NCBI RefSeq assembly: GCF_013409205.1
Contig: NZ_JACCAE010000001.1
Span: 2,108,001 to 2,172,000 of the forward strand
Direction: 5' to 3'
Origin: Janibacter cremeus
GTDB taxonomy: Bacteria; Actinomycetota; Actinomycetes; Actinomycetales; Dermatophilaceae
Length of the DNA stretch: 64,000 bases
Positions 38,902-48,717 of this stretch are shown in pieces (the first letter of the stretch is position 1; each line of letters starts with the position of its first letter). Under the pieces are notes generated by a model. That model saw nothing but the letters and a program-made list of their open reading frames with translations, ran no database searches and was not told the origin of the DNA. Made by a program: the position numbers and the translations under genes.

Positions 38902-40380
38902 TCACTGCAGTGCCGCGGTCAGGCGCATCACGTTGTCGACGTAGCGCAGCCTCGGCTTGCGGCTGAGCCACTCATCCAGGAGCAACTCGCGGGAGACGGC
39001 ACGGTAGTGGTCCTCGACCTGACGCATCCGCTGCACGATCTGCGGCCCGAGCATCATGAGTGAGACCTCGTAGTTGAGGGCGAAGGAGCGCATGTCCATG
39101 TTGCTCGACCCGATGACCGCGACGGAGTCGTCGATCGAGAAGTGCTTCGAGTGCAGGATGTAGGGCGCCGGGTACAGGTGGATCCGCACCCCCGCTTCCA
39201 GCAGCGCGCGGTAGTACGACGCCTGGGCGTGTCCGACCATGAACTGGTCCGACAGCTCGCTGACGAACAGCTCCACGGCGATACCCCGCTGGGCCGCGGT
39301 GGTGACGGCGTACAGCAGCGACTCGTCCGGCACGAAGTAGGGGCTGGTGATCGAGACGCGCTGAGTGGCGGAGTAGATCAGGGTGGTGAACAGCCGCAGG
39401 TTGTTCTCCGCGACGAAGCCGGGGCCACTGGGCACGAGCTGGCACGCGACGCCGTCGACGACGTCGGGGCCGCTGGCGGAGACCGCCTCACGGGTCTCCA
39501 CCGCGAGGATCTGGTCGGTCTCGGTGTACCAGTCCATGGCGAAGACGGACTCGAGCTCCGCCACGACGTGTCCGTGCACCCGGACCATGCACTCGACCCA
39601 CTGCCGGCCGAGCTTGTGGTTCTGGGGCTTGTTGTACCCGCGTTCCGTGAGGTTGAGCGAGCCCATGAACCCGACGACCCCGTCCACCACCAGGATCTTG
39701 CGGTGATTGCGCAGGTCCGGCCGGCGGAAGCGTCCCCGCAGCGGCATGATCGGGAGCATCGGGTGCCACTGGATCGAGGTGTCAGCCAGGTCGGCGAGCA
39801 TCTGCTGGTATCCCGGGATGCCGCGTGAGCCGATGTGGTCGAAGAGGAGCTTGACGTCCACCCCGCGCTCGGCCGCATCCGCCATGGCCGTGAAGAGCGG
39901 CCCCGTCAGGTCGTCCCAGGCCGTGATGTAGAACTCGACGTAGACGTAGGAACGCGCGCGGGTGACCGCGTCGGTCATCAGGCGGATCACCTCGTCGTAG
40001 TCGTCGATGACCTGGACGCCGTTGTCCGCGACCAGGGGCAGTGAGCCGAGCCGGTCGTTGAGGGAGACGACCGAGGTCACGAGCTCGGGACTGCCGGGTG
40101 GCGGCTGTGCGTGCGAGAGCGTTCCCGTGCGTTCCCGGATCCGGGCCTTCGCCCGCAGCTGGCGTTCGTGGCGGTCCTTGCCCAGGTCCGTGCGCCCGAA
40201 GAGCAGGAAGATGACGAAGCCGAGGATGGGCACGATCAGGATGAGCAACAGCCATGCGGCCCCGGTGGACGGTTTCCGATTGCCGGGGATGACACCCAGG
40301 GCGATCAAGCGCAGAGCGAGGTTGGTCGCGACGATGACCCAGCTGACGATCGCAGCCACCATCGCCCAGTCGAGTGCCAT
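38902..40380 (-). CDS. cls: Cardiolipin synthase (phospholipase D superfamily)
   Basis: 492-residue enzyme with two N-terminal helices (about 7-27, 40-62), then two HKD domains: NHRKILVVDGVVGFMGSLNL and HSKHFSIDDSVAVIGSSNMD. It condenses two phosphatidylglycerols to cardiolipin and glycerol at the inner membrane face. C-terminus VDNVMRLTAALQ is typical. Monocistronic, adjacent to the lipid-modifying light operon but on the opposite strand, so coregulation is not shown. Confidence 0.92.
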   Translation of the reverse strand: MALDWAMVAAIVSWVIVATNLALRLIALGVIPGNRKPSTGAAWLLLILIVPILGFVIFLLFGRTDLGKDRHERQLRAKARIRERTGTLSHAQPPPGSPELVTSVVSLNDRLGSLPLVADNGVQVIDDYDEVIRLMTDAVTRARSYVYVEFYITAWDDLTGPLFTAMADAAERGVDVKLLFDHIGSRGIPGYQQMLADLADTSIQWHPMLPIMPLRGRFRRPDLRNHRKILVVDGVVGFMGSLNLTERGYNKPQNHKLGRQWVECMVRVHGHVVAELESVFAMDWYTETDQILAVETREAVSASGPDVVDGVACQLVPSGPGFVAENNLRLFTTLIYSATQRVSITSPYFVPDESLLYAVTTAAQRGIAVELFVSELSDQFMVGHAQASYYRALLEAGVRIHLYPAPYILHSKHFSIDDSVAVIGSSNMDMRSFALNYEVSLMMLGPQIVQRMRQVEDHYRAVSRELLLDEWLSRKPRLRYVDNVMRLTAALQ

Positions 40381-40471
40381 GATCGAACCCTAGGACACGT
40401 CACGACTGCGCGGACCGACCTGCGATCGGGGTCCGCGCGACCGGCCGGAAGAATCATGTGACCATTGCGGC

Positions 40472-41938
40472 ATGAGCTCTTCCCCCGATGTGGACACGCG
40501 AGAAGAAGACCGATCCTTCCTCGGCCAGCCTCGGATGTTGGCCAACCTGTTCAGTGTGGAGCTGTGGGAGCGCTTCTCCTTCTACGGCATGCAGGGGATC
40601 CTGCTCTACTACATGTACTTCTCCGTGGCCGACGGAGGACTGGGGATCGACCAGGCAGTGGCGACCGGGCTCGTGGGCGCCTACGGCGGTGCCGTCTACC
40701 TGTCGACGATCCTCGGCGCCTGGCTGGCCGACCGGGTCCTCGGCTCGGAGCGGGTGCTCTTCTACTCCGCGATCATGATCATGTGCGGCCACATCTCGCT
40801 GGCCGTGCTGCCCGGTGCCGTCGGCCTCGCCGTGGGCCTGGTCCTCGTCGCCGTCGGCTCCGGTGGGCTGAAGGCCACGGCGACCGCGCTCGTCGGCACG
40901 CTCTACGCCGAGGGGGACGAGAGGAGGGACGCCGGCTTCTCGATCTTCTACATGGGAATCAACATCGGTGGCCTCCTCGGTCCGCTGATCACCGGGTGGC
41001 TGCAGACGTCCTGGGGCTTCCACTTCGGCTTCGCCGCCGCCGCCGTCGGTATGGCCATCGGCCTCGTCCAGTACAGCCTGACCCGCAAGAACCTGCCCGC
41101 AGAGTCGCACGACGTCCCAAACCCCCTGCCGAGCAGCGAGCGCGGCAAGTGGCTCGGGATCGGCGCGGCTGCGCTCGTCGTCATCGTGGTGCTCCTGGTC
41201 ACGGGCCTGGTCAACGCGTCCAACCTCGCCACCGTCGTCGCGGGGGCCGCCATCATCGCCGCCATCGGCTACTTCGTCCTGCTCCTGACCAACTCGCGCG
41301 TCAACGCCGTCGAGCGTCGCCGGGTCGCGGCCTTCATCCCGCTCTTCATCGCCTCGGCCGCGTTCTGGGCACTCTTCCAGCAGCAGTTCACCGTCGTCGC
41401 GATCTACTCCGAGCAGCGACTGGACCGCACGATCTTCGGCTGGACGATGCCCCCGAGCTTCGTGCAGTCGATCAACCCGGTCTTCATCATCGTCTTCGCG
41501 GCCGTCTTCGCGGCGATGTGGACGAAGCTCGGCCCGCGCCAGCCGAGCTCACCACTGAAGTTCGCGATCGGTCTGGTGCTGATGGGCATCGCCTTCCTGC
41601 TCTTCATCCCCTTCTCGACGGACACGCCGAACAGCGCCCCGCTCTACGGCATCGTCATCGTGCTGCTCTTCTTCACCTGGGCCGAGCTGTCCCTCTCACC
41701 CGTCGGGTTGTCCGTCGCGACGAAACTCGCCCCGGCAGCCTTCCGGGCGCAGATGGTGGCGCTGTTCTTCCTCTCGGTCTCGCTGGGCACGACCTTGGCC
41801 GGTGTGCTCGCGGGGTACTACGACCCGAACGACGAGGTCGGGTACTTCACGTTCAGCGGAGTCACCGCCATCGTGCTCGGCCTGGCGCTCGCCGGCGCGA
41901 CGCCGTCGATCAAGAAGCTGATGAGCGGGGTGCGCTGA
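40472..41938 (+). CDS. POT/PTR family proton-dependent oligopeptide transporter
   Basis: 488 residues, 12-14 helices. ELWERFSFYGMQGILLYYM carries the ExxERFxYY-like proton-coupling motif of POT transporters, and FSIFYMGINIGGLLGPLITGW is the PTR2 signature. Imports di- and tripeptides with protons. Divergent from cls with a 91-bp gap. Confidence 0.92.
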   Translation: MSSSPDVDTREEDRSFLGQPRMLANLFSVELWERFSFYGMQGILLYYMYFSVADGGLGIDQAVATGLVGAYGGAVYLSTILGAWLADRVLGSERVLFYSAIMIMCGHISLAVLPGAVGLAVGLVLVAVGSGGLKATATALVGTLYAEGDERRDAGFSIFYMGINIGGLLGPLITGWLQTSWGFHFGFAAAAVGMAIGLVQYSLTRKNLPAESHDVPNPLPSSERGKWLGIGAAALVVIVVLLVTGLVNASNLATVVAGAAIIAAIGYFVLLLTNSRVNAVERRRVAAFIPLFIASAAFWALFQQQFTVVAIYSEQRLDRTIFGWTMPPSFVQSINPVFIIVFAAVFAAMWTKLGPRQPSSPLKFAIGLVLMGIAFLLFIPFSTDTPNSAPLYGIVIVLLFFTWAELSLSPVGLSVATKLAPAAFRAQMVALFFLSVSLGTTLAGVLAGYYDPNDEVGYFTFSGVTAIVLGLALAGATPSIKKLMSGVR

Positions 41939-42067
41939 CCCAGCCGTTTCAGGGGGTCCTGGTCTGTCGCGGTGCCCGGGAACCTTCGAGTTGGCCGGGA
42001 AACCCTCGGGGGACCGCGTCACGACCCGGTCAGGAGCGGGCAGCCCGGTCACCCCGGGGTACGAGGG

Positions 42068-43471
42068 TCACGCGGTGCGGGACGAAGGGGGCCGCAGACC
42101 GAGCCAGCTGACGCCGCCACCCAGCAGCAACAGGCCGGCGACGACGAAGGTCGCCAACCGGTAGCCCTGCGTCAGGGCGGTGGGGTCGGTGTAGTCGTCA
42201 CCGGTCAGACCGACCAGCGGCGGGATCGCTGCGACGGCCAGCAGGGTGCCGGTGCGGGCGACGGCGTTGTTGATGCCGCTGGCCGATCCGGCCAGCCGGT
42301 CCGGTGCCGCCGCGAGGACCGCGGCGGTCAGGGGTGAGACCAGCGCCGTCAGGCCGAGGGCGAAGACGCTCGTCCCCGACAGCACGAGCACCCAGCCCGT
42401 GCCCGGGCCCACGCCCGAGAGGACGAGCACCCCGACGGCGCACACCACGGGGCCGACGCTCATCGGCAGCCGCGGTCCGGTGCGGTCGGCCAGCTCGGCC
42501 ATCCGGGGTGAGAGCAGCAGGAGCAGCACGGTCACCGGCAGCGTCGCCAGACCCGAGGTCAGCGGCGACCACCCGGATGAGGTCTGCAGCTGGATGACGA
42601 GGACGAACATGATCGCCCCGAGCGCTCCGTAGACGAGGAAGGTCATCAGGTTGGCCGCGGCGAACACTCTCGAGGTGAACAAGGGGAAGGGCACCAGGGG
42701 ACGGCCGACGCGGGTCTCGGCGAGGACGAATCCGGCCACCGCGAGGACGAGGGCCGCCCCGGCGACGGCGAGGGAGGCCCCCTTCGCTGTCGGACCGCTG
42801 GTGAGCAGCCAAGTCAGGGCGCCCAGCGCGACCACCGTGGTCCCCGCCCCGGCGAGGTCGAAGGAGCCGACCGACTCGACATCACGCGACTCCGGTACCG
42901 CGACGAGTGCCAGCCCGATGACCAACGCGCACAGGGGCACGTTGACCGCGAAGATCCAGTGCCAGGTGAGGTGGTCGAGGATCCAGCCGCCCATGAAGGG
43001 CCCGATGGCCGTCGCGATCCCCGACACTCCGGCCCACGTGCCGATCGCCCAGGGCCGGTCCTTCGGCTGGAAGGAACTCTGGATGATCGCCAGCCCGCCC
43101 GGTGTCAGCAGCGCAGCGCCGACCCCCTGCAGCATCCGCGCGGCGACGAGCCACTCCGTACTCTGCGCCAGAGCGCACCCCAGCGAGGCGAGGGCGAACC
43201 AGAGCATCCCGACCAGGTACATCCGGCGCCGACCCCATCGGTCGCCGAGTCCGCCGCCGACGAGGATCAATGCGGCGAGCGTGAGGACGTAGCCGTTGTT
43301 GATCCACTGAAGGCCGCTGAGGCTCGCGTCCAGGTCGCGTCCGATCGTCGGCAGCGCGATCCCGACGATCGTCGCGTCGAGCAGGGCCACCCCCGAGCCG
43401 AGTGTCACCGCGGTCAGCGTGAGCAGTCCGCGCCGGGACGTGCGCTCGAGCAGCGCAACGGGTTCTGGCAT
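42068..43471 (-). CDS. DHA2-type MFS drug efflux transporter
   Basis: 467-residue 14-helix major facilitator: LDATIVGIALPTIGRDL (DHA2 motif D1), GGGLGDRWGRRRMYLVG (motif A) and GPFMGGWILDHLTWHWIFAVNVP (motif C) as in EmrB/QacA. ATG 43471 (MPEPVALLERTSRRG) is preferred to an upstream frame extension to 43537. Divergent from dcd (94-bp gap). Substrate unknown. Confidence 0.87.
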   Translation of the reverse strand: MPEPVALLERTSRRGLLTLTAVTLGSGVALLDATIVGIALPTIGRDLDASLSGLQWINNGYVLTLAALILVGGGLGDRWGRRRMYLVGMLWFALASLGCALAQSTEWLVAARMLQGVGAALLTPGGLAIIQSSFQPKDRPWAIGTWAGVSGIATAIGPFMGGWILDHLTWHWIFAVNVPLCALVIGLALVAVPESRDVESVGSFDLAGAGTTVVALGALTWLLTSGPTAKGASLAVAGAALVLAVAGFVLAETRVGRPLVPFPLFTSRVFAAANLMTFLVYGALGAIMFVLVIQLQTSSGWSPLTSGLATLPVTVLLLLLSPRMAELADRTGPRLPMSVGPVVCAVGVLVLSGVGPGTGWVLVLSGTSVFALGLTALVSPLTAAVLAAAPDRLAGSASGINNAVARTGTLLAVAAIPPLVGLTGDDYTDPTALTQGYRLATFVVAGLLLLGGGVSWLGLRPPSSRTA

Positions 43472-43565
43472 GGACCCATCGTCCACCTCGTCGCAGGTGT
43501 CCGTGGCCTTCGGTCCCCGCACGGTTCCTGCCGACACACATCAGGGCGGGCGCTAGGGTCGCCCC

Positions 43566-44141
43566 ATGCTGCTCTCCGATCGGGACATCCGCGCCGAGAT
43601 CGATGGTGGACGGGTCGTGCTCGACCCCTGGGACCCCGACATGGTCCAGCCGAGCAGCATCGACGTGCGCATGGACAAGTGGTTCCGCCTCTTCGACAAC
43701 CACAAGTACCCGGTCATCGACCCGGCGCAGGACCAGTCGGACCTCACCCGGCTGATCGAGGTCGACTCGACGGAGGGCTTCGTCCTGCACCCGGGGGAAT
43801 TCGTCCTCGGCTCGACCCTGGAGGCGGTCACCCTCCCGGACGACCTCGCCGCACGCGTGGAGGGCAAGTCATCGCTCGGCCGCCTCGGTCTGCTCACCCA
43901 CGCGACGGCCGGCTTCGTCGACCCCGGCTTCTCCGGGCACGTCACCCTCGAGCTGAGCAACGTCGCGACCCTGCCGATCCGGCTGTGGCCGGGGATGAAG
44001 GTCGGCCAGCTGTGCTTCTTCCGCCTGTCCAGCCCGGCCGAGAACCCATACGGCTCGGCGATCCACGGCTCGCACTACCAGGGGCAGCGCGGCCCGACCG
44101 CGAGCCGCTCCTTCGCCAACTTCCACCGCGCCGACGTCTGA
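43566..44141 (+). CDS. dcd: dCTP deaminase (probably dUMP-forming)
   Basis: 191-residue trimeric dUTPase-fold enzyme: [46 protein letters not shown] and the C-terminal [11 protein letters not shown]. It converts dCTP toward dUMP for thymidylate synthesis. Length and motifs match the actinobacterial bifunctional (deaminase plus diphosphatase) form; the bifunctionality is by family analogy. Confidence 0.93.
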   Translation: MLLSDRDIRAEIDGGRVVLDPWDPDMVQPSSIDVRMDKWFRLFDNHKYPVIDPAQDQSDLTRLIEVDSTEGFVLHPGEFVLGSTLEAVTLPDDLAARVEGKSSLGRLGLLTHATAGFVDPGFSGHVTLELSNVATLPIRLWPGMKVGQLCFFRLSSPAENPYGSAIHGSHYQGQRGPTASRSFANFHRADV

Positions 44142-44183
44142 GCGGCCCCGTACGTCCCAACGAGGCGGCCTAGGGTCGAGTGC

Positions 44184-45386
44184 GTGCGCACTCCCGACCC
44201 GCCGCCTGATGGCGAGGTGACCACCAGGCGGCAGGCACGGCTCGTCGTCGCGCTGGTGTGCGCGGCTATGGCCACGTTCGCCCAGCTCTACTCGCCGCAA
44301 GGCGTCCTGCCCGACATCGCCCGTGACCTCGGCACCGGCGCCGAGACCGCCGCCCTGACGATCTCCGCGTCGACGCTGGGCCTGGCCGTCGCGGTGATGC
44401 CGTGGTCCTTCGCCGGAGACCGCTACGGCCGTCGGCGCGCGATGCTCGTCGCCGTGGTCGGAGCGACGGTCCTGGGACTGGTCTCGGCGTGGATGCCGAC
44501 CCTCGAGCTGGTCCTGCTCGCGCGTCTGCTGCAGGGGGTCTTCCTCGCCGGGGTGCCTGCCCTGGCGATGGCATACCTCAACGACGAGGTGGAGACCAGG
44601 GCCGCGGTGGTGGCCGCGGGGTGGTTCGTGGGAGGCACCACGATCGGTGGCCTCACCGGCCGGATCGTCGCGACGCCAGTGGCCGAGCAGACCTCGTGGC
44701 GGCTGGGCCTGACCGTGGTCTCGATCATCGCGGCGGTGGCCGCCTTCGCCTTCGTGCTGCTCGCGCCGGCCGAGCGAGGGTTTGTTCCCGGCCGCGGGGG
44801 AGGAGCGCATGCGGCGCTGCGGAAGGTGGCCGGCAACCTGCGTGACCCGGCCCTCGTGGGGCTGTACCTCATCGCCTTCCTCCTCATGGGTGGCTTCGTC
44901 GCGATGTACAACTACCTCTCCTTCCGGCTCGTGGCACCGCCGTACCTCCTGCCCGGGTGGCTGGTCGGGCTGGCCTTCCTCGCCTACCTCGCGGGTACGG
45001 TCTCCGCTCCTCGCGCCGGCGTCGTGGCCTCGCGCCACGGCAGGTACCCGGTGATCGTCGTGATGGTGCTGGTCATGCTCGTGGGCGTGGGCATCACCCT
45101 CGCCGGGCCGCTGTGGCTGGTGCTGCTCGGGCTCGTCGTGCTCACCGCCGGGTTCTTCGGCGCGCACTCGGTCGCCTCCGGGTGGGCCAGCGCTCGGGCG
45201 GTCCACTCGCGGTCGCAGTCCACCGCCCTGTACAACCTCGCCTACTACGGCGGGTCCAGCGTCCTGGGTTGGGCGGGTGGTCTCGCCTGGGAAGCGGCCG
45301 GCTGGGGCGGCGTCGTCGGATTCGTTGCCGCTGCCGTCCTCCTCGCACTGGTCGTGTTGGAGGTTTGCGTCCGCCGATCCGGGTAG
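44184..45386 (+). CDS. MFS transporter (AraJ/YnfM-like)
   Basis: 400-residue 12-helix major facilitator with YSPQGVLPDIARDLGTGAETAALTISASTLGLAV at helix 1-2 and SFAGDRYGRRRAM as motif A. This branch includes sugar or drug exporters such as YnfM. GTG start at 44184. It lies 42 nt after dcd and 31 nt before the DASS gene, on the same strand, so cotranscription is possible. Confidence 0.82.
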   Translation: MRTPDPPPDGEVTTRRQARLVVALVCAAMATFAQLYSPQGVLPDIARDLGTGAETAALTISASTLGLAVAVMPWSFAGDRYGRRRAMLVAVVGATVLGLVSAWMPTLELVLLARLLQGVFLAGVPALAMAYLNDEVETRAAVVAAGWFVGGTTIGGLTGRIVATPVAEQTSWRLGLTVVSIIAAVAAFAFVLLAPAERGFVPGRGGGAHAALRKVAGNLRDPALVGLYLIAFLLMGGFVAMYNYLSFRLVAPPYLLPGWLVGLAFLAYLAGTVSAPRAGVVASRHGRYPVIVVMVLVMLVGVGITLAGPLWLVLLGLVVLTAGFFGAHSVASGWASARAVHSRSQSTALYNLAYYGGSSVLGWAGGLAWEAAGWGGVVGFVAAAVLLALVVLEVCVRRSG

Positions 45387-45417
45387 GAACCCGTGGAACG
45401 TCGATTGGAGGAAGCCC

Positions 45418-47049
45418 ATGAGTCAGCCGCCACCCGTCCCGGAGGGCCGCACGCACACCGACGCCCCCGAGGCGGACAACTGGGACGATCCCGACCAGCG
45501 CTCGCCCGGTGAGCGGGCCGGCGACGAGCCGCAGCGCACGATCCGCGTGCGTAGGGTGGGCCTGCTGGCGGGAGTGATCGGCGCGCTCATCGTCTACTGG
45601 CTGATGCCGGGCGACGCGCCGACCGCCGCGAGGGTGACTGCCGGTATCGCTGTGCTCATGGGCATCTGGTGGATGACCGAGGCCATCCCGATCCCCGTGA
45701 CCGCGCTGATCCCCCTGGTCGCCTTCCCCGTGATCGGCGGGGCCGACATCGCCGACGTGGGCGCCTCGTACGGCAGCGACATCATCTTCCTCTTCATGGG
45801 CGGCTTCATCCTCGCCCTGGCGATGCAACGGTGGAACCTGCACCGACGCATCGCCCTGGTCACGGTCCGCGCGATGGGGACCAATCCGGCGATGGTCATC
45901 GCCGGGTTCATGGTCGCGACCGGCTTCCTGTCGATGTGGGTGTCCAACACCGCCACCGCTGTGATGATGCTGCCGATCGGTGTCTCGGTGCTGATGCTCG
46001 TCGTCGGTCTGGAGGATGAGCCGGACCTGGCTGAGGCCGCCGAGGCCGAGGCCGGCGACACCGGGGAGGCGACGGGAGATGACCCCCCGGAGCAGGGCGT
46101 GCTGAAGACCAACTTCGGCAGCGCACTCATGCTCGGCATCGCCTACGCGGCGTCCATCGGTTCCCTCGGCACGATCATCGGGACCCCGCCCAACACCCTG
46201 CTCGTGGGCTACCTCTCCAAGAACCACGACATCGAGATCGGGTTCGGGCAGTGGATGCTCGTGGGCGTGCCGTTGTCCGTGGTCTTCATGGTCATCTGCT
46301 GGTTCCTGCTGACCAAGGTGATCTTCCGGCCGGAGATCGACGAGATCCCCGGCGGGCGGGCCCTGATGTCCCGGGAGCTGGGCAAGCTCGGGCCCATGTC
46401 GACGGGGGAGAAGGGAGTTCTGGCGATCTTCGTGCTCGCGGCCGCCTCCTGGGTCGGGGTGCCGTTGATCTGGCCGGACAACACCCCGATCAGCGACGCC
46501 GGCATCGCCATGGTCGTCGCGGTGGTCCTCTTCCTGCTGCCGGCCGGGGCCGCTCGGGGGGTGCGGCTGCTGGACTGGGAGAGCGCGGTGCAGCTGCCGT
46601 GGGGCGTGCTGCTGCTCTTCGGCGGCGGGCTGGCTCTCTCCGGGCAGTTCGAGTCCTCCGGGCTGACGAAGTGGATCGGTAGCCAGGCCAAGGGGCTCGA
46701 CGGGGTCCCGGTGATCCTGCTGGTGGTGGTCTTCGGCGCGACGATCATCTTCCTCACCGAGCTGACCAGCAACACGGCGACGGCAGCGACCTTCCTGCCG
46801 GTGGCCGGAGGCGTCGCGGTCGGGCTGGACCTGAGCCCGTTGCTGCTGACCATTCCCGTCGCGCTGGCCGCCACCAGCGCCTTCATGCTGCCGGTCGCCA
46901 CCCCGCCGAATGCCATCGCCTTCGGCTCGGGGTACGTGACCATCCCGCAGATGATGAAGGGCGGTATCTGGCTGAACCTCATCGGCGTCGTGCTGGTGAC
47001 CGTGACCGTGATGACCTTGGCCGTGTGGGTCTTCTCGATCACCTACTGA
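45418..47049 (+). CDS. DASS family sodium:dicarboxylate/anion symporter (SLC13-like)
   Basis: 543-residue membrane protein with a disordered acidic N-terminus (1-45). Two SNT signature repeats, SNTATAVMMLPI and SNTATAATFLPV, form the substrate and sodium sites, and IGTPPNTLLVGY is the TPPN motif. Imports C4-dicarboxylates or related anions. ATG 45418 follows GGAGGAAG. An acidic cytosolic insert (about residues 200-225) is a mild peculiarity. Confidence 0.9.
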   Translation: MSQPPPVPEGRTHTDAPEADNWDDPDQRSPGERAGDEPQRTIRVRRVGLLAGVIGALIVYWLMPGDAPTAARVTAGIAVLMGIWWMTEAIPIPVTALIPLVAFPVIGGADIADVGASYGSDIIFLFMGGFILALAMQRWNLHRRIALVTVRAMGTNPAMVIAGFMVATGFLSMWVSNTATAVMMLPIGVSVLMLVVGLEDEPDLAEAAEAEAGDTGEATGDDPPEQGVLKTNFGSALMLGIAYAASIGSLGTIIGTPPNTLLVGYLSKNHDIEIGFGQWMLVGVPLSVVFMVICWFLLTKVIFRPEIDEIPGGRALMSRELGKLGPMSTGEKGVLAIFVLAAASWVGVPLIWPDNTPISDAGIAMVVAVVLFLLPAGAARGVRLLDWESAVQLPWGVLLLFGGGLALSGQFESSGLTKWIGSQAKGLDGVPVILLVVVFGATIIFLTELTSNTATAATFLPVAGGVAVGLDLSPLLLTIPVALAATSAFMLPVATPPNAIAFGSGYVTIPQMMKGGIWLNLIGVVLVTVTVMTLAVWVFSITY

Positions 47050-47128
47050 GGCGGGTTCGCCCGCTTCGGTCCCCATCCGGGGTGCGACGTCCGGGCACAG
47101 AACCGTAACCCGTGGGTAACCTGCGGTC

Positions 47129-48604
47129 ATGAGTCCCCACACCCCCGCCTCGGCCCCGTACGACGAGATCCAGGAGGAGCACGACTCCCGCCGGGTCTCG
47201 GCCTTCACCGACGACGCACTCGGGACCCACGACGCCACCGGCGTCGCGGAGGAGATCCGCTCGGGTCGGATCAGCGCCCAAGAGGCGGTCGACGCCGCCA
47301 TTGCACGGGTCGGGGCCGTCGACCCCGCGCTCGGCGCCACGATGGTGCGCGACTTCGAGCGGGCCCGCCGCCGGGCCGGCCACGTGCCGGCGGGGACGTC
47401 GGCTCCCTTCGCCGGGGTGCCCACCGCGATCAAGGACAACGTCCACGCGGCCGGCCTGCCGATGACCATGGGCTCCGACGCCCTCCCGACGAGTGCGGTC
47501 GAAGTCGACGGGCCCTTCGTCAAGCAGTTCCTCTCCACCGGGGTGGTGCCGGTGACGACCACGACCTGTCCTCCCTTCGGCTGGACCGCGACGACCGAGC
47601 GGCCGGAGAGGCGCGTGACCCGCAACCCCTGGGCCTCGGGGTACTCCTCGGGTGGGTCCTCCGGCGGCTCGGCGGCACTCGTCGCCTCCGGCGCGCTGCC
47701 GATCGCCCACGGCAACGACGGCGGCGGCTCGATCCGCATCCCCGCCGCGGCATGCGGCCTCGTCGGCCTCAAGGCCAGTCGCGGCCGGCTCCTCGGTGAC
47801 CCGACGACCGATCAGGCCCCGATCAACATCGTCGTCAACGGCGCCCTGACCCGCAGCGTGCGCGACACCGCGAACTTCATCGCTGCCGCCGAGCGCTACC
47901 AGCCAGCCGGCAAGCTGCCGCCCATCGGGCTCGTCGAGGGACCCGGCGCCCGCCGGCTGCGCATCGGGATGATGCTCGACTCGCCGCTCATCGGCCCCTC
48001 CGACCCGCAGACCCGCGCCGCCGTCGAAGCCGTCGGAGCCCTCCTGGCCGGCCTGGGCCACGACCTCGAGGCCGACGTCGACGTGCCGGTCCCGGACTTC
48101 TTCAAGACCGACTTCGAGGACTACTGGGGGCTGCTGGCCTTCGCCTCCAAGGTCGGGGGGAAGAGCCTCTACGGCCCGGACTTCGACCCTGCACGCCTGG
48201 ACAACCTCACCAATGGCCTCGCCGCGAAGGCCAGGCGTCGGTTGGCGCGCCTGCCGCTGGCGATGGCCCGGCTGGCCGTGACCCGGGTCGGGGCGGAGAG
48301 GCTCTTTCCCGGACGGCTCGACCTGCTGCTCACGCCGACTCTCTGCCACACGACGCCACGGATCGGCTACCTCTCCGGGGACCTCGACTTCGACACGCAC
48401 ATGGAGCGCCTGACGCAGTACGTCGGCTTCACCCCGCTGCACAACGCCAGTGGCCAGCCGTCGATCTCGCTGCCGCTCGGGCACACCGACGACGGGCGGC
48501 CGATCGGGGTCATGTTCTCCGCCCGGCGCGGGCAGGAGCGACTGCTGCTCGAGCTGGCCTTCGAGCTGGAGGCCGCGGCCCCCTTCGCCCGTATCGACGG
48601 CTGA
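47129..48604 (+). CDS. Amidase signature family hydrolase
   Basis: 491 residues with the Ser-cisSer-Lys triad: Lys in VPTAIKDNVHAAGLPMTMG and the two serines in GYSSGGSSGGSAALVASGALP, then HGNDGGGSIRIPAA. Hydrolyses an amide of unknown identity. It is not a GatA, since gatB/C are absent and the substrate loops differ. Monocistronic with a hairpin downstream. Confidence 0.9.
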   Translation: MSPHTPASAPYDEIQEEHDSRRVSAFTDDALGTHDATGVAEEIRSGRISAQEAVDAAIARVGAVDPALGATMVRDFERARRRAGHVPAGTSAPFAGVPTAIKDNVHAAGLPMTMGSDALPTSAVEVDGPFVKQFLSTGVVPVTTTTCPPFGWTATTERPERRVTRNPWASGYSSGGSSGGSAALVASGALPIAHGNDGGGSIRIPAAACGLVGLKASRGRLLGDPTTDQAPINIVVNGALTRSVRDTANFIAAAERYQPAGKLPPIGLVEGPGARRLRIGMMLDSPLIGPSDPQTRAAVEAVGALLAGLGHDLEADVDVPVPDFFKTDFEDYWGLLAFASKVGGKSLYGPDFDPARLDNLTNGLAAKARRRLARLPLAMARLAVTRVGAERLFPGRLDLLLTPTLCHTTPRIGYLSGDLDFDTHMERLTQYVGFTPLHNASGQPSISLPLGHTDDGRPIGVMFSARRGQERLLLELAFELEAAAPFARIDG

Positions 48605-48616
48605 CAGGTGTGCCCA

Positions 48617-48678
48617 AAGGGGACTCCCTGCGACCGGCACCCCCGGAACCGGGGTCGATGTGCACCAGGAGTCCCCTT
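48617..48678 (+). terminator. Terminator after amidase gene
   Basis: Outer stem AAGGGGACTCC/GGAGTCCCCTT (48617-48627 with 48668-48678) enclosing an inner hairpin CCCCGGAACCGGGG (48641-48654). No T tract. Confidence 0.6.
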
Positions 48679-48717
48679 CGTGCACGCCGCCTCAACCCAT
48701 GTGCGAAGGTGACGCCC